Shown here: positions 22,281 through 32,285 of the stretch, in pieces
Numbering within the stretch: position 1 is the first letter of the stretch
How the letters are laid out: each line of letters opens with the position of its first letter
Position numbers and translations under genes: made by a program
Assembly: GCF_001640365.1 (NCBI RefSeq)
Contig: NZ_LWMI01000006.1
Location: forward strand, 310,001 to 374,000
Reading direction: 5' to 3'
Length of the DNA: 64,000 nt
Origin: Candidatus Arsenophonus triatominarum
GTDB taxonomy: Bacteria; Pseudomonadota; Gammaproteobacteria; Enterobacterales; Enterobacteriaceae
Notes under the pieces: model-generated
The model's input: the letters and a program-made list of their open reading frames with translations, nothing else
Database searches by the model: none
What the model was told of the DNA's origin: nothing

Positions 22281-25200
22281 GTGAGTAATCGGCGAATACA
22301 GGCTTATCAACTGGATCCTTATTGTTTGCCTCTCTATGGCCAGCGATTGATAGAAGCTTCAGCAGGAACAGGAAAAACCTACACGATAGCGTTACTCTAT
22401 TTGCGATTGTTATTAGGTGTTGGGCAAAAAAATGCATTTTCTCGCCCATTAAGTGTTGAAGAGATTTTAGTAGTCACTTTTACTGAAGCGGCAACCGATG
22501 AGCTACGATCACGTATTCGCCACAATATTCATCAGATGAGAATGGCTTGTATTAGAGATGGTATTGGTTTTGATGAAAATTCAATATTTCGAATCTTACT
22601 ATTTTTTATTGCAGATAAAAACGTAGCTGCTCAATGGTTACTTGCTGCTGAACGTCAAATGGATGAGGCGGCAATTTATACTATCCATGGATTCTGTCAA
22701 CGCATGTTGGTGCATAATGCTTTTGAGTCAGGCATGCTATTTGATCAATCAATAATAAAAGATGAACATACCATACAAAAACAGGCTTGTGCTGATTTTT
22801 GGCGCTGCAACTGTTATCCACTGAATTATTCTATATCAAAAGTTATTGTTGATGAATGGAGTGATCCAGAGGCACTTTTAGCCGAAATAAAGCCTTATTT
22901 ACAAGGTGATATTCCGACTTTTGTTAACCAATCCATTGAAGCTCAATCAATAAAACAGCGTCATCAGACCCTAATTGACACGATAAAAAAAGTAAAAGCG
23001 TTGTGGCTTTTAAATTCAGCAAATTTCATTGATTTAATTACTGATTCCGCTATTAATAAACGTAGTTATAGTCGCCGTAATTTACAGGGTTGGGTAGCCG
23101 CGGTCACAAGTTGGGCTCAATCAGCAACAGTCGATTATAAAACACCTAAAGAACTAGCTCGTTTTTGCCAATCTGAACTGATAGATAAAACACCGACAGG
23201 TCAAGTGCCTGAACACGAGGTTTTTCTTGCTATTGATAATTTGATGCACCAATCACTTACATTACGCGATATTATTATTTCAAAAGCGATTATTGACGTT
23301 CGTCGAACAATTGTTAAGGAGAAAAGACGACGTGGAGAAATTGGATTTGATGATTTATTAAGTCATTTAGATCAGGCACTACATGCAGAAGGTGGCGAGC
23401 GATTATCTAACACGATCCGTAATCGTTACCCTGTTGTTATGGTTGATGAGTTTCAAGATACTGATCCTCAACAATATCGAATTTTTCAACGTATTTATCA
23501 GGGGCATAATCATTGTGGTTTGTTATTTATCGGCGATCCTAAACAAGCTATTTATGCCTTCCGTGGGGCGGATATTTTTACTTATCTTAAAGCTAAAGAT
23601 CAGATTGAATCACACTATACTCTTGATACTAATTGGCGCTCTTCACCAAGTATGGTAGCGGCTATTAATCAATTATTCAGTCGGGCAACAAAACCGTTTT
23701 TATTTGAGCAAATACCTTTTAACACAGTTGATTCAGCCTCTTCAAATCAGCATTTAGCATTTATTCATAAAACAGCAAAATTACCAGCTTTAAATTTTTG
23801 TTATTTAGATAAAAAAACGGTTTCAACCTTGGACTATCAACAAACGATGGCCTACCAATGTGCTAGTCAGATTTGTGATTGGCTTAAAGGGGGCGAGAAT
23901 GGAACAACCTGGCTGTATCGAAATGATGTAAAACAGCCGGTAACAGCTGCGGATATTATGGTGTTAGTCAGAAGTCGTCGCGAAGCAGTAATGATACGAG
24001 AAGCATTAAGTAAATTTAATATTTCGTCAGTTTTTCTTTCTAATCAAGAAAGCGTTTTTGCTACTGATGAAGCGCGCGATCTATTATGGTTATTACAAGC
24101 CGTGCTCTCACCTGAAAAGGAGCGTACGCTGCGTTGTGCATTAGCTACTCGTTTAATCGGGCTAAGTGCACAAGATATTGAGCAATTAAATCAAGATGAA
24201 AATCAGTGGGAGATACGGGTTGAAGAGTTTGCCAATTATTTATCGATTTGGCAGCGATATGGTATTTTGCCAGCATTACGAGCTATTATGGTTAACCATC
24301 GAATTGCTGAAAATCTATTGATGGATAATATAGATGGCGAAAGGCGCTTGATGGATGTGATGCATCTGAGTGAATTGTTGCAAGAAGCTGAATTACAGCT
24401 TGAAAGTGAGCATGCTTTAGTTCGCTGGTTAGCTCAGCAGATCGATCACCCCGATCCGTTAGTAGAAAATCAGCAAATACGTCTAGAGAGTGATAGTCAC
24501 TTGGTGAGTATTAGTACGATCCATAAATCTAAAGGTTTAGAATTCCCGATTGTTTGGTTACCTTTTGCCTGTCAATTCTCGCAGCAAAAATTGGCCACGT
24601 TCCATGATCGTGATAATTTTCAAACTTGCCTTGATCTGACCCAACAAAAAGAGAGCATCAGGCTGGCTAATGAAGAGCGTTTAGCCGAAGATTTGCGGCT
24701 GTTATATGTTGCACTAACGCGCTCAAAATATCATTGTAGTGTTGGTATTGCACCTTTAATAAAAGGTCGTCCTAGTGGGGAAAATGGTGATACGGATTTG
24801 CATCAAAGCGCATTAGGTTACTTATTGCAAAATGGACAACCAGGTAATGCGACTTTATTGCGTGATGCTCTAGGTGCATTAGCGAGTGAAAATATTAGTA
24901 TCACACCCGTTAGTGATATTAACTTATCGCCTTGGTACCCGAAAGAAAATACACCCGTGAAGTTATTGGCTCGAAATTTTACAGGACAGATCCAAAATAC
25001 CTGGCGGGTTACGAGCTATTCAGGATTAACCTATCATGATATGTATTCTGATAAATTTACTGCTAGTGATATAAATATTGAGATTGCTATACAAGATTTG
25101 GCACCTAAAATGGACGTTGATGCGCAAGGTGACAGCTCATTGGTTCAAGGTGAAATAGCAGAGTGGAGTGTTCATACCTTTCCTAAGGGGGCCACAGCAG

Positions 25201-25877
25201 GAACTTTTTTGCATTCCCTGTTGGAATTATCGCCATTTAATCAACATCCACAAGAGTCTTGGTTAACTGAAAAATTAGAACAAGCCGGTTTTTCTGCTGA
25301 TTGGGCACCGGTGCTTAAAATGTGGCTAATAAATATTTTTGACACTCCTTTACTTAGCGATAGCCTCAGCTTGTCAAAGATCACGCCTGAGAATCAATTA
25401 AATGAAATGCAATTTCATTTACCGATAGAAAAATTGTTATTGCCATCTGCATTAGATAGGCTAACCCATCAATATGATGTTTTATCTCAACGTTGCCCAC
25501 CGCTTAGTTTTGAGCCAGTAACGGGCGTTTTAAAAGGTTATATTGATTTAGTTTTTTGCTGGCAAGACAAATTTTATCTGCTTGATTATAAATCAAATTG
25601 GTTAGGGGAAAATGGTCTGGCATATAGCCAGGAGGCCATACAGAATGCTATGATTGACCATAGATATGATTTACAGTATCAGCTTTATACATTAGCTATG
25701 CATCGTTATTTACGGAATCGTTTACCTAATTATGATTATCAAAAACATTTTGGTGGTGTTATCTACCTTTTTTTGCGTGGATTTGATGATAAAAACTCTG
25801 GTTATGGTATTTATCATACTATTCCTACTTATGCGCTTATTAATAGCCTGGATGAGTTATTTAATGCAACTAATTGA
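22281..25877 (+). CDS. recB: Exonuclease V subunit RecB
   Basis: This intact 1198-residue RecB has a superfamily 1A 3'-5' helicase plus C-terminal nuclease. Walker A is ASAGTGKT (residues 26-33). Helicase motifs include VDEFQDTDPQQY, IGDPKQAIYAFRGAD, TIHKSKGLEFPIVWLP and LLYVALTRS. The nuclease domain near residues 1090-1115 has the catalytic series GYIDLVF and LLDYKSNWLG. The GTG start overlaps the ptrA stop (GTGA), which implies translational coupling. RecB works in a heterotrimer with RecC and RecD in double-strand-break repair. Its reading frame is clean although recC has a frameshift and ptrA is dead. Confidence 0.96.
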   Translation: MSNRRIQAYQLDPYCLPLYGQRLIEASAGTGKTYTIALLYLRLLLGVGQKNAFSRPLSVEEILVVTFTEAATDELRSRIRHNIHQMRMACIRDGIGFDENSIFRILLFFIADKNVAAQWLLAAERQMDEAAIYTIHGFCQRMLVHNAFESGMLFDQSIIKDEHTIQKQACADFWRCNCYPLNYSISKVIVDEWSDPEALLAEIKPYLQGDIPTFVNQSIEAQSIKQRHQTLIDTIKKVKALWLLNSANFIDLITDSAINKRSYSRRNLQGWVAAVTSWAQSATVDYKTPKELARFCQSELIDKTPTGQVPEHEVFLAIDNLMHQSLTLRDIIISKAIIDVRRTIVKEKRRRGEIGFDDLLSHLDQALHAEGGERLSNTIRNRYPVVMVDEFQDTDPQQYRIFQRIYQGHNHCGLLFIGDPKQAIYAFRGADIFTYLKAKDQIESHYTLDTNWRSSPSMVAAINQLFSRATKPFLFEQIPFNTVDSASSNQHLAFIHKTAKLPALNFCYLDKKTVSTLDYQQTMAYQCASQICDWLKGGENGTTWLYRNDVKQPVTAADIMVLVRSRREAVMIREALSKFNISSVFLSNQESVFATDEARDLLWLLQAVLSPEKERTLRCALATRLIGLSAQDIEQLNQDENQWEIRVEEFANYLSIWQRYGILPALRAIMVNHRIAENLLMDNIDGERRLMDVMHLSELLQEAELQLESEHALVRWLAQQIDHPDPLVENQQIRLESDSHLVSISTIHKSKGLEFPIVWLPFACQFSQQKLATFHDRDNFQTCLDLTQQKESIRLANEERLAEDLRLLYVALTRSKYHCSVGIAPLIKGRPSGENGDTDLHQSALGYLLQNGQPGNATLLRDALGALASENISITPVSDINLSPWYPKENTPVKLLARNFTGQIQNTWRVTSYSGLTYHDMYSDKFTASDINIEIAIQDLAPKMDVDAQGDSSLVQGEIAEWSVHTFPKGATAGTFLHSLLELSPFNQHPQESWLTEKLEQAGFSADWAPVLKMWLINIFDTPLLSDSLSLSKITPENQLNEMQFHLPIEKLLLPSALDRLTHQYDVLSQRCPPLSFEPVTGVLKGYIDLVFCWQDKFYLLDYKSNWLGENGLAYSQEAIQNAMIDHRYDLQYQLYTLAMHRYLRNRLPNYDYQKHFGGVIYLFLRGFDDKNSGYGIYHTIPTYALINSLDELFNATN

Positions 25878-25885
25878 GGTGAGCA

Positions 25886-27727
25886 ATGATGATAACTTTA
25901 CTAAAGCGAGCTGCTGAGCTTAATTTGTTTAGTTGTTTAGACATACAACTTGCTATTCGGTTAGCTGATGATGAAAACCCATTATTGTTATTAATATTTG
26001 CAATATTAAGTGCTGAAACTCGAGCAGGTCATGTTTGTTTATTTATTGATAAGCTCGAACCCGCCTATTTATTTGAAGGTAGACAGGCGGAAATGGCTTT
26101 TATGCTCTGGGAAATGGCAGGAGCACCTGATAGTAGCAGGATTTATACTGAGCTTAAACAATGTAATGCAATTTGTGATGCACCGCAATCAGCAGCAAAA
26201 CCATTAGTATTATCAGATAACAAACTTTATTTTCAGCGGATGTGGGCTGATGAAGGATTAGTGGCTGATTTTTTTTCTCGCCATTTGTTAGAAACCGTTG
26301 ATGAACAGCGATTAGCGACTATTTTAACTCGTTTTTTTGCGTCCTCGAAAACGCAAGATTGGCAAAAAATAGCTGTTGCTGTTGCAGTAACCAGTCGGAT
26401 CGCAGTTATTTCTGGTGGGCCGGGTACAGGAAAAACCACGACAGTAGCACGTTTATTAGCTACTTTAGTCCAATTAAGTGATGAAAAGTTAATCATTCAG
26501 CTAGCCGCGCCGACAGGAAAAGCGGCTGCTCGATTAACTGAATCATTAAATAATGCATTATTAAAACTGAATTTATCTGCTGATGAGTATGCGGTTATGC
26601 CAGAACAAGCGCAGACTGTGCATCGATTATTAGGCGCTCAACCCAATAGCCAATTATTACGTTATCACAAAGACAATCCACTTTTGCTAGACGTTTTAAT
26701 TATTGATGAAGCATCGATGGTTGATCTGCCTATGATGGCTAGATTAATTGAAGCTCTACCAGATCATGCCCGTGTCATTTTGCTAGGTGATAAAGATCAA
26801 TTAGCTTCTGTTGAAGCGGGCGCTGTCCTTGGCGATCTTTGTCGTTTTTCAGAATCGGGATACAGTCGTGAAAGAGCGGCACAACTGACTAAAATCACAG
26901 CTTGTAATTTATCTGATTTTATATCGAATGATGGGCCAGAGGTTAAAGATAGGATTTGTTTATTACGAAAAAGTTATCGTTTTGATGCACAATCAGGGAT
27001 TGGGCGACTTGCTATTGCAATTAACCAAAGTAATATTAGACAGGTTGAGCAACTATCAGCGCAGCAAAATGCGGATATTGCTTTTCATTCAATTGCTTCG
27101 TCTGAGAAATATGGCAAATTGCTTTTTGATGCTGCTGAATGTTACCGTTGCTATCTGGATATGATAAAAACGGGTCGAGATCCCGAAGAAATCCTGACTA
27201 CTTTTAATCGTTATCGTTTATTAGCTGCTTTGAGGGAAGGACCATACGGGGTTACAGGGTTAAATGATAAATTAGAACAGCTTTTACATCGTCAAGGAAG
27301 TATTCGACGGCCTGCCTATAGCTGGAATAAAAACTATGAAGGTCGCCCAATAATGATCACCAAAAATGATCGTCCTCTTGGCTTATTTAATGGTGATATT
27401 GGTGTTATGTTACGGGATGGTCAACAAGATTTAAAAGCTTATTTTCAGTTGCCTAATGGGGTGATAAAAAGAATACAACCCAGTCGTTTGCCTCAGCATG
27501 AAACTGCGTTTGTTATGACAGTACATAAATCTCAAGGGTCAGAATTTGAACATGCCGCATTGGTTTTACCGCCGATTTTTACCCCTATTATTAGTAAAGA
27601 GCTTATTTATACTGCAATTACCAGAGCAAAAATTCAGTTGACGATTTATGCTGAACGTCATGTTTTTGCTAAAGCGTTAATGACCTCAACGGAACGGCGC
27701 AGTGGTTTAACTGAGCGCTTACTTTAA
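25886..27727 (+). CDS. recD: Exonuclease V subunit RecD
   Basis: This intact 613-residue 5'-3' helicase subunit is about the length of E. coli RecD (608). Walker A GGPGTGKT (residues 177-184), Walker B VLIIDEASMVD, ILLGDKDQLASVEAG and the C-terminal VMTVHKSQGSEF and LIYTAITRAK motifs are all present. The start is ATG 25886 (a second ATG follows at 25889) after TTGAGGTGAG, eight bases past the recB stop. It forms the end of the recC-ptrA-recB-recD operon. Confidence 0.95.
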   Translation: MMITLLKRAAELNLFSCLDIQLAIRLADDENPLLLLIFAILSAETRAGHVCLFIDKLEPAYLFEGRQAEMAFMLWEMAGAPDSSRIYTELKQCNAICDAPQSAAKPLVLSDNKLYFQRMWADEGLVADFFSRHLLETVDEQRLATILTRFFASSKTQDWQKIAVAVAVTSRIAVISGGPGTGKTTTVARLLATLVQLSDEKLIIQLAAPTGKAAARLTESLNNALLKLNLSADEYAVMPEQAQTVHRLLGAQPNSQLLRYHKDNPLLLDVLIIDEASMVDLPMMARLIEALPDHARVILLGDKDQLASVEAGAVLGDLCRFSESGYSRERAAQLTKITACNLSDFISNDGPEVKDRICLLRKSYRFDAQSGIGRLAIAINQSNIRQVEQLSAQQNADIAFHSIASSEKYGKLLFDAAECYRCYLDMIKTGRDPEEILTTFNRYRLLAALREGPYGVTGLNDKLEQLLHRQGSIRRPAYSWNKNYEGRPIMITKNDRPLGLFNGDIGVMLRDGQQDLKAYFQLPNGVIKRIQPSRLPQHETAFVMTVHKSQGSEFEHAALVLPPIFTPIISKELIYTAITRAKIQLTIYAERHVFAKALMTSTERRSGLTERLL

Positions 27728-28009
27728 TGAAAGTAGAGCCTATTTTACTCGTTATCTTGTTTGATATTATTAATAGTGAATATCAATAGCGATAAAAGTA
27801 AAAAATAATAAATATTTAATTGTAGCGAACTGGATTGAAGTATTGCGATATATAACTTTAGTTTTTGCTTTAATTAATTAGTAAGTTATTGATATCAATT
27901 ATTTTAATTTTGCTATTGATTGTTTTTTAGAAATATAAATGATTGATATTTGAGATGCTGCAAAATATCTTTGCGATTTATTCTTATTCGATGGGAGGAT
28001 ACAAATAAA
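27728..28009. other. AT-rich intergenic stretch after recD
   Basis: There are roughly 280 bases with no open frame of note and no clear terminator. Confidence 0.55.
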
Positions 28010-28447
28010 ATGTTAAATTCAGCATCTCAGATTGGGAATTATTCATCTCAAATGGTTAATCAACAGTTGCTTCCGCGCTAATGGATACGACTACGAATAC
28101 AGAGAATAAACTTAGCTCTTAATTAAAAACCGTAGGAAATTCTAGTATTGATCTACTTGCGGTAAAAGAAAAGGAAAATGATTTATTTGAGGTAATTAAA
28201 AGTAATCAATATCTTCTAACTATTGCCAATACATCTCAATCTACTGAGCAAGCTGACAGGTTTTATCGAGCGGGATTAGCTGTTGGGATTGTTAATGATT
28301 TTTCAACGACTGATAAAGTGGTACAAATAGACCACGCAAAAATTAAGACTAATAGCATTTGCGGAGCTTTTCCTATAGAAAATCAAAGTGATAACCAAAA
28401 AGACGTAATTATAGCTAGGCGACTTAATTTTGATTACAGCATATGTA

Positions 28448-28957
28448 TTAAAACAGGTCATCGATAGTGCATCCTGTTTCCATCTTTTTACGTTTAGCTT
28501 GAGACCATTTATGTTCTATAGGATTTAAATCTGGTGAATACACAGGCAAATATTCTATCTGGTGTCCTGCGTTTATAATTGCCTGTTCAATATTCTTACC
28601 TTTGTGAAAGCTAGCGTTGTCCATAAAAATAACAGAATTTTCAGGAAGTTCTGGGAGCAATATTTTTGTGATCCAAACATAAAAAACATCACGATTAATA
28701 TTGCAATCAAATAATCCGATAGCAAAAAGGGTTGTTCCCAATAAAGCGCCAATAACATTTGTTCTTCCCTTAGCACCCCAGTTTTTCAGGCCAAAACAAC
28801 GGTGACCTTTTGGGGAATAGCCGTGAGTTCGTGGAGTGTCATGTGAAAAACCACTTTCATCAATAAAAACAACAGATTTATCTTTTTTTTCATACTGTTG
28901 TCTTTTTTGCTGATGTGCCAGCCTGTCGCTTTCGTTGGTTTTTGGATGGAATAGAGT
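28448..28957 (-). CDS. IS630 transposase OrfB, early stop
   Basis: The catalytic core is intact, but loss of one A near the end (CTGTTTTAA) stops the frame at DDLF, five residues before the usual end. Confidence 0.78.
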   Translation of the reverse strand, partial: TLFHPKTNESDRLAHQQKRQQYEKKDKSVVFIDESGFSHDTPRTHGYSPKGHRCFGLKNWGAKGRTNVIGALLGTTLFAIGLFDCNINRDVFYVWITKILLPELPENSVIFMDNASFHKGKNIEQAIINAGHQIEYLPVYSPDLNPIEHKWSQAKRKKMETGCTIDDLF

Positions 28958-29256
28958 TTTTTTTTATAGGTTAATCCCAGCTTTTTAAGGGATTGCCAAA
29001 TAGTCTTTTTACAAACACCGAATCGCTCTGCCCGTTCCTTTTGGTAAGCATCTGGATACTGTTCCACATCTTTTGCTAAAGCATTTTTATCGAGCTTCCT
29101 CTTACGTGGCGTTGAATTTTTTGGCTCTGGTCGTTTAAGCCAACGTACTAAAGACGCTTTTCCAATACGGAATTGTTTCGCAGTTTCTCGAATTGTTAAA
29201 CCTTCGGCTTTCCTTACAGATATTACTTTACGTCGAAAATCAATTGTATAACTCAT
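28786..29256 (-). CDS. IS630 transposase OrfA, A9 variant
   Basis: The central tract is A9 instead of A8, so OrfA slides into the third frame after YKKK and ends with an unrelated tail. This is one base further from the fused frame than the other copies. Confidence 0.78.
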   Translation of the reverse strand: MSYTIDFRRKVISVRKAEGLTIRETAKQFRIGKASLVRWLKRPEPKNSTPRKRKLDKNALAKDVEQYPDAYQKERAERFGVCKKTIWQSLKKLGLTYKKKLYSIQKPTKATGWHISKKDNSMKKKINLLFLLMKVVFHMTLHELTAIPQKVTVVLA

Positions 29257-29481
29257 AACACACCTTGTGATCAAAATTAAGTCGCCTAGCTATAAATATA
29301 GAGGGATAGGTTTTGTAAAGAGTCTTCTATCAGTTGCCCCTAGTACTCCTTTGGACTCGACCGTCTATGCTCAGGCATTAAATATTGGTAGTGTGGCTAA
29401 AAATGGGGGGAGCGGCCGACAGTACATGGTTAAGCATTTTTCAACTATGTGGAATGTGCGTGATGGTTTATCTCAAAAGTA

Positions 29482-29674
29482 CACAAGTTTCGCACAGGCA
29501 TATAAAATTCCAGAAATGACTTAAAAGCAATGGTTAATTTGCAAGTTACTAAAACGTATAAATTTGTTTAAATTACAATAAGTTGCTTTTAATTTATAAG
29601 ATTTCGTTTATTTATATATTATGCTGAATTAAACTTAAAAAATAGAGCGTTTTTTTATTGGTACGAAACTCGTG
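29482..29674 (+). repeat. MITE copy 6
   Basis: Left end CACAAGTTTCGCA (one change). Target duplication AAGTA. It interrupts the unrecognised pseudogene. Confidence 0.9.
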
Positions 29675-29736
29675 AAGTAGTCGAACCACCTGCAGCAACA
29701 ATAAAAAATAATTAATTAACCGTTATTTTATTTTCA

Positions 29737-29776
29737 GCTCTTCTCTTTGTTAAATAGAGAGGAGCCGATATTTTTT
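29737..29776 (+). terminator. Rho-independent terminator
   Basis: GCTCTTCTCT and AGAGAGGAGC pair (one G-U) around a nine-base loop, followed by CGATATTTTTT. It lies about 20 bases after the tail of the unrecognised pseudogene and faces the argA remnant. Confidence 0.75.
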
Positions 29777-30145
29777 GTTTTTTGCTTAAGACCAATAGAA
29801 AACGTTATTCATTTAAATAGTGCATTTTTTATTGTAATTGGGTTTATTAATTAAGTTTTTAATTAATTTTATGGTATTTAATTAATATTAAGTATTAAAA
29901 ATTTTGATCATCGTTGATAATTATAAAGCGCTTGTTTTTTTATTGGCAACATATCAACTTTTGCTGGGAAAAATCCTCTTTCTAGAAACCAGTAAGTACT
30001 TCGGGTTGTTAATACAAAAAGTTTTTCTAAATTTAAATTTTTGGCTTGTAGAGTAATGTGTTTAAGCAGTTTTTCACCTCTTGATAAATTACGATAGTCA
30101 GGATGTACAGCCAGGCAAGCCATTTCTCCAGACTTTTCTTCTAAA

Positions 30146-30337
30146 CACGAGTTTCGCACAGGCATATAAAATTCCAGAAATGGCTTAAAAGCAATGGTTA
30201 ATTTGCAAGTTACTAAAACGTATAAATTTGTTTAAATTACAATAAGTTGCTTTTAATTTATAAGATTTTGTCTATTTATATATTATGCTGAATTAAACTT
30301 AAAAATAGAGCGTTTTTTTATTGGTGCGAAACTCGTG
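30146..30337 (+). repeat. MITE copy 7
   Basis: Clean insertion in the acetyltransferase part of argA, with target duplication CTAAA on both sides. Confidence 0.92.
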
Positions 30338-30510
30338 CTAAATAGTCATAAAGTGCTACGCAAGCGATGATCATATTTTCTCGCTCTATGATAACCTGAG
30401 TTCGGGATAAGAAATAAAGTGAAAGTCTTGCTATTCAAATAGTTGAATGCACATATTTTGTTAAAATACTCCAACAATCTGGTTAAAGAGTAGAGCATTG
30501 TTAAACAATT

Positions 30511-30729
30511 ATGGAAAATCTTACTAAACTTTATTGCTTGATGGATGATTTTTGTAAAGACTTCGAGCCAAAAATGCATGAAATTTTGCTGAATAACGGT
30601 AGTAAGCATCGTCGACGGTCTACTCAGCTTTCATTGGCTGAAATGATGAGACTGGTTGTTTTGTTTCATCAACTCCGATTCAGACAATTCAAGGTATATT
30701 ATCTCTATCATGTCCGTTTATATCTCAGG
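30511..30729 (+). pseudogene. IS982-family transposase, N-terminal fragment
   Basis: MENLTKLYCLMDDFCKDFEP to QLRFRQFKVYYLYHV, followed directly by MITE sequence. It holds no catalytic residues. Confidence 0.78.
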
Positions 30730-30921
30730 CACGAGTTTCGCACCAATAAAAAAACGCTCTATTTTTAAGTTTAATTCAGCATAATATATAAATAGACAAA
30801 ATCTTATAAATTAAAAGCAACTTATTGTAATTTAAACAAATTTATACGTTTTAGTAACTTGCAAATTAACCATTGCTTTTAAGCCATTTCTGGAATTTTA
30901 TATGCCTGTGCGAAACTCGTG
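30730..30921 (-). repeat. MITE copy 8
   Basis: It lies inside IS982. The flanks TCAGG and TCAAG do not match, and about 430 bp of IS982 are missing at this point, so it marks a deletion. Confidence 0.9.
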
Positions 30922-31157
30922 TCAAGAAGAAAATGAAGCCTGTTGAACAGACTTGTTTCGACAAAGCCATCTTGCGTCATCGTTCTGTCATTGAAACGGT
31001 ATTTGATGAGTTAAAAAATCTTTGTCAGATAGCGCATACGCGGCACCGCTCTCCTGCTAACTTTGTATTGAATTTATTAGCCGGGCTGGTTGCATATTGT
31101 TTAATTCCATCTAAACCAAAGATACCTGTGGCAGGAACATATCTTCAAGCATATTGA
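30922..31157 (+). pseudogene. IS982-family transposase, C-terminal fragment
   Basis: KKKMKPVEQTCFDKAILRHR to PVAGTYLQAY, which keeps only the last catalytic region (ETVFDELKN). Confidence 0.78.
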
Positions 31158-31462
31158 TAATGCTTATCCCGAACTCAGGTTAAAATTACCACTGACGACA
31201 TTTATATGGGCACTTTGCAATGAGGTATTGTTGGGACTCATTGATAACAGAGTAGTAATATCCAATTGTAATGTCCCCGATATTTGTTTAGCTAACTCTA
31301 GGGTTGCATCAGTGACGCGAATATTTTTATGGTAGATTACCGGATATTGATGGTTTATGAGTTTTTTATCTATCTGTGGGCGTATGCCATAAACAATAAC
31401 TAGTTGAATACCCAGACTGTGTAATATAGCTAGGCGACTTAATTTTGATTACAAGGTGTGTT

Positions 31463-31828
31463 ATGAGTTATACAATTGATTTTCGACGTAAAGTAATATC
31501 TGTAAGGAAAGCCGAAGGTTTAACAATTCGAGAAACTGCGAAACAATTCCGTATTGGAAAAGCGTCTTTAGTACGTTGGCTTAAACGACCAGAGCCAAAA
31601 AATTCAACGCCACGTAAGAGGAAGCTCGATAAAAATGCTTTAGCAAAAGATGTGGAACAGTATCCAGATGCTTACCAAAAGGAACGGGCAGAGCGATTCG
31701 GTGTTTGTAAAAAGACTATTTGGCAATCCCTTAAAAAGCTGGGATTAACCTATAAAAAAAACTCTATTCCATCCAAAAACCAACGAAAGCGACAGGCTGG
31801 CACATCAGCAAAAAAGACAACAGTATGA
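31463..31828 (+). CDS. IS630 transposase OrfA
   Basis: Full-length OrfA with the A8 break, no unique changes seen. Confidence 0.85.
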   Translation: MSYTIDFRRKVISVRKAEGLTIRETAKQFRIGKASLVRWLKRPEPKNSTPRKRKLDKNALAKDVEQYPDAYQKERAERFGVCKKTIWQSLKKLGLTYKKNSIPSKNQRKRQAGTSAKKTTV

Positions 31829-32285
31829 AAAAAAAGATAAATCTGTTGTTTTTATTGATGAAAGTGGTTTTTCACATGACACTCCACGAACTCACGGCTA
31901 TTCCCCAAAAGGTCACCGTTGTTTTGGCCTGAAAAACTGGGGTGCTAAGGGAAGAACAAATGTTATTGGCGCTTTATTGGGAACAACCCTTTTTGCTATC
32001 GGATTATTTGATTGCAATATTAACCGTGATGTTTTTTATGTTTGGATCACAAAAATATTGCTCCCAGAACTTCCTGAAAATTCTGTTATTTTTATGGACA
32101 ACGCTAGCTTTCACAAAGGTAAGAATATTGAACAGGCAATTATAAACGCAGGACACCAGATAGAATATTTGCCTGTGTATTCACCAGATTTAAATCCTAT
32201 AGAACATAAATGGTCTCAAGCTAAACGTAGAAAGATGGAAACAGGATGCACTATCGATGACCTGTTTTTAATACATATGCTGTAA
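31762..32285 (+). CDS. IS630 transposase OrfB
   Basis: Catalytic core intact. It carries AAACGTAGAAAG (KRRKM for KRKKM) near the end. Confidence 0.84.

Larger units (their letters stand above)
18367..22284 (+). pseudogene. ptrA: Protease III (pitrilysin) PtrA, degraded
   Basis: PtrA is a periplasmic zinc metalloprotease of about 960 residues. Here there is a stop in the signal peptide (TAA about 18421, after MKNMIVVLLLLFGTVKLC). A good frame (18430-19410) carries the inverted zinc motif HYLEH (HYLEHMVLMGSKRYPE) and the downstream Glu region (RERNAVNAELAMA). A frameshift near 19370 (after EEINVE) and another near 19500 follow, then a frame from 19576 to 20550. MITE copy 5, itself carrying IS630 copy 7, interrupts it at 20551-21625. 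The C-terminal domain (21626-22284) ends ILPIEVDAK. Its stop overlaps the recB start. Confidence 0.9.
28412..29292 (-). mobile_element. IS630-family element, copy 8
   Basis: Complete 881 bp, with TA at 28410-28411 and 29293-29294. It has one A lost near its 3' end and one A gained in the central tract, so its length is unchanged. Confidence 0.93.
28010..29715 (+). pseudogene. Unrecognised protein, degraded and interrupted
   Basis: A Shine-Dalgarno-like GGGAGG precedes ATG about 28010 (MLNSASQIGNYSSQMVNQQL), but the frame soon stops. Later open stretches read SSIDLLAVKEKENDLFEVIK and YRAGLAVGIVNDFSTTDKVV up to IS630 copy 8. They resume in frame after it (DVIKYRGIGFVKSLLSVAPS, NIGSVAKNGGSGRQYMVKHF) until MITE copy 6. 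Past the MITE a short tail (VEPPAATIKNN) ends before a terminator. When the insertions are removed the sequence is continuous, so this was one gene. No family was recognised; it is not part of the E. coli recD-argA interval. Confidence 0.5.
30394..31180 (+). mobile_element. IS982-family element with internal deletion
   Basis: Both ends (ACCTGAGTTCGGGATAA and its complement) are present, but about 430 bp of the middle are replaced by MITE copy 8. There is no target duplication in argA, consistent with deletion by recombination between two IS982 copies. Confidence 0.85.

Noticed and set aside
28010..29715. Type III effector identity for the dead gene after recD
   Set aside because: No recognisable motif supports it and the T3SS locus is 28 kb away.
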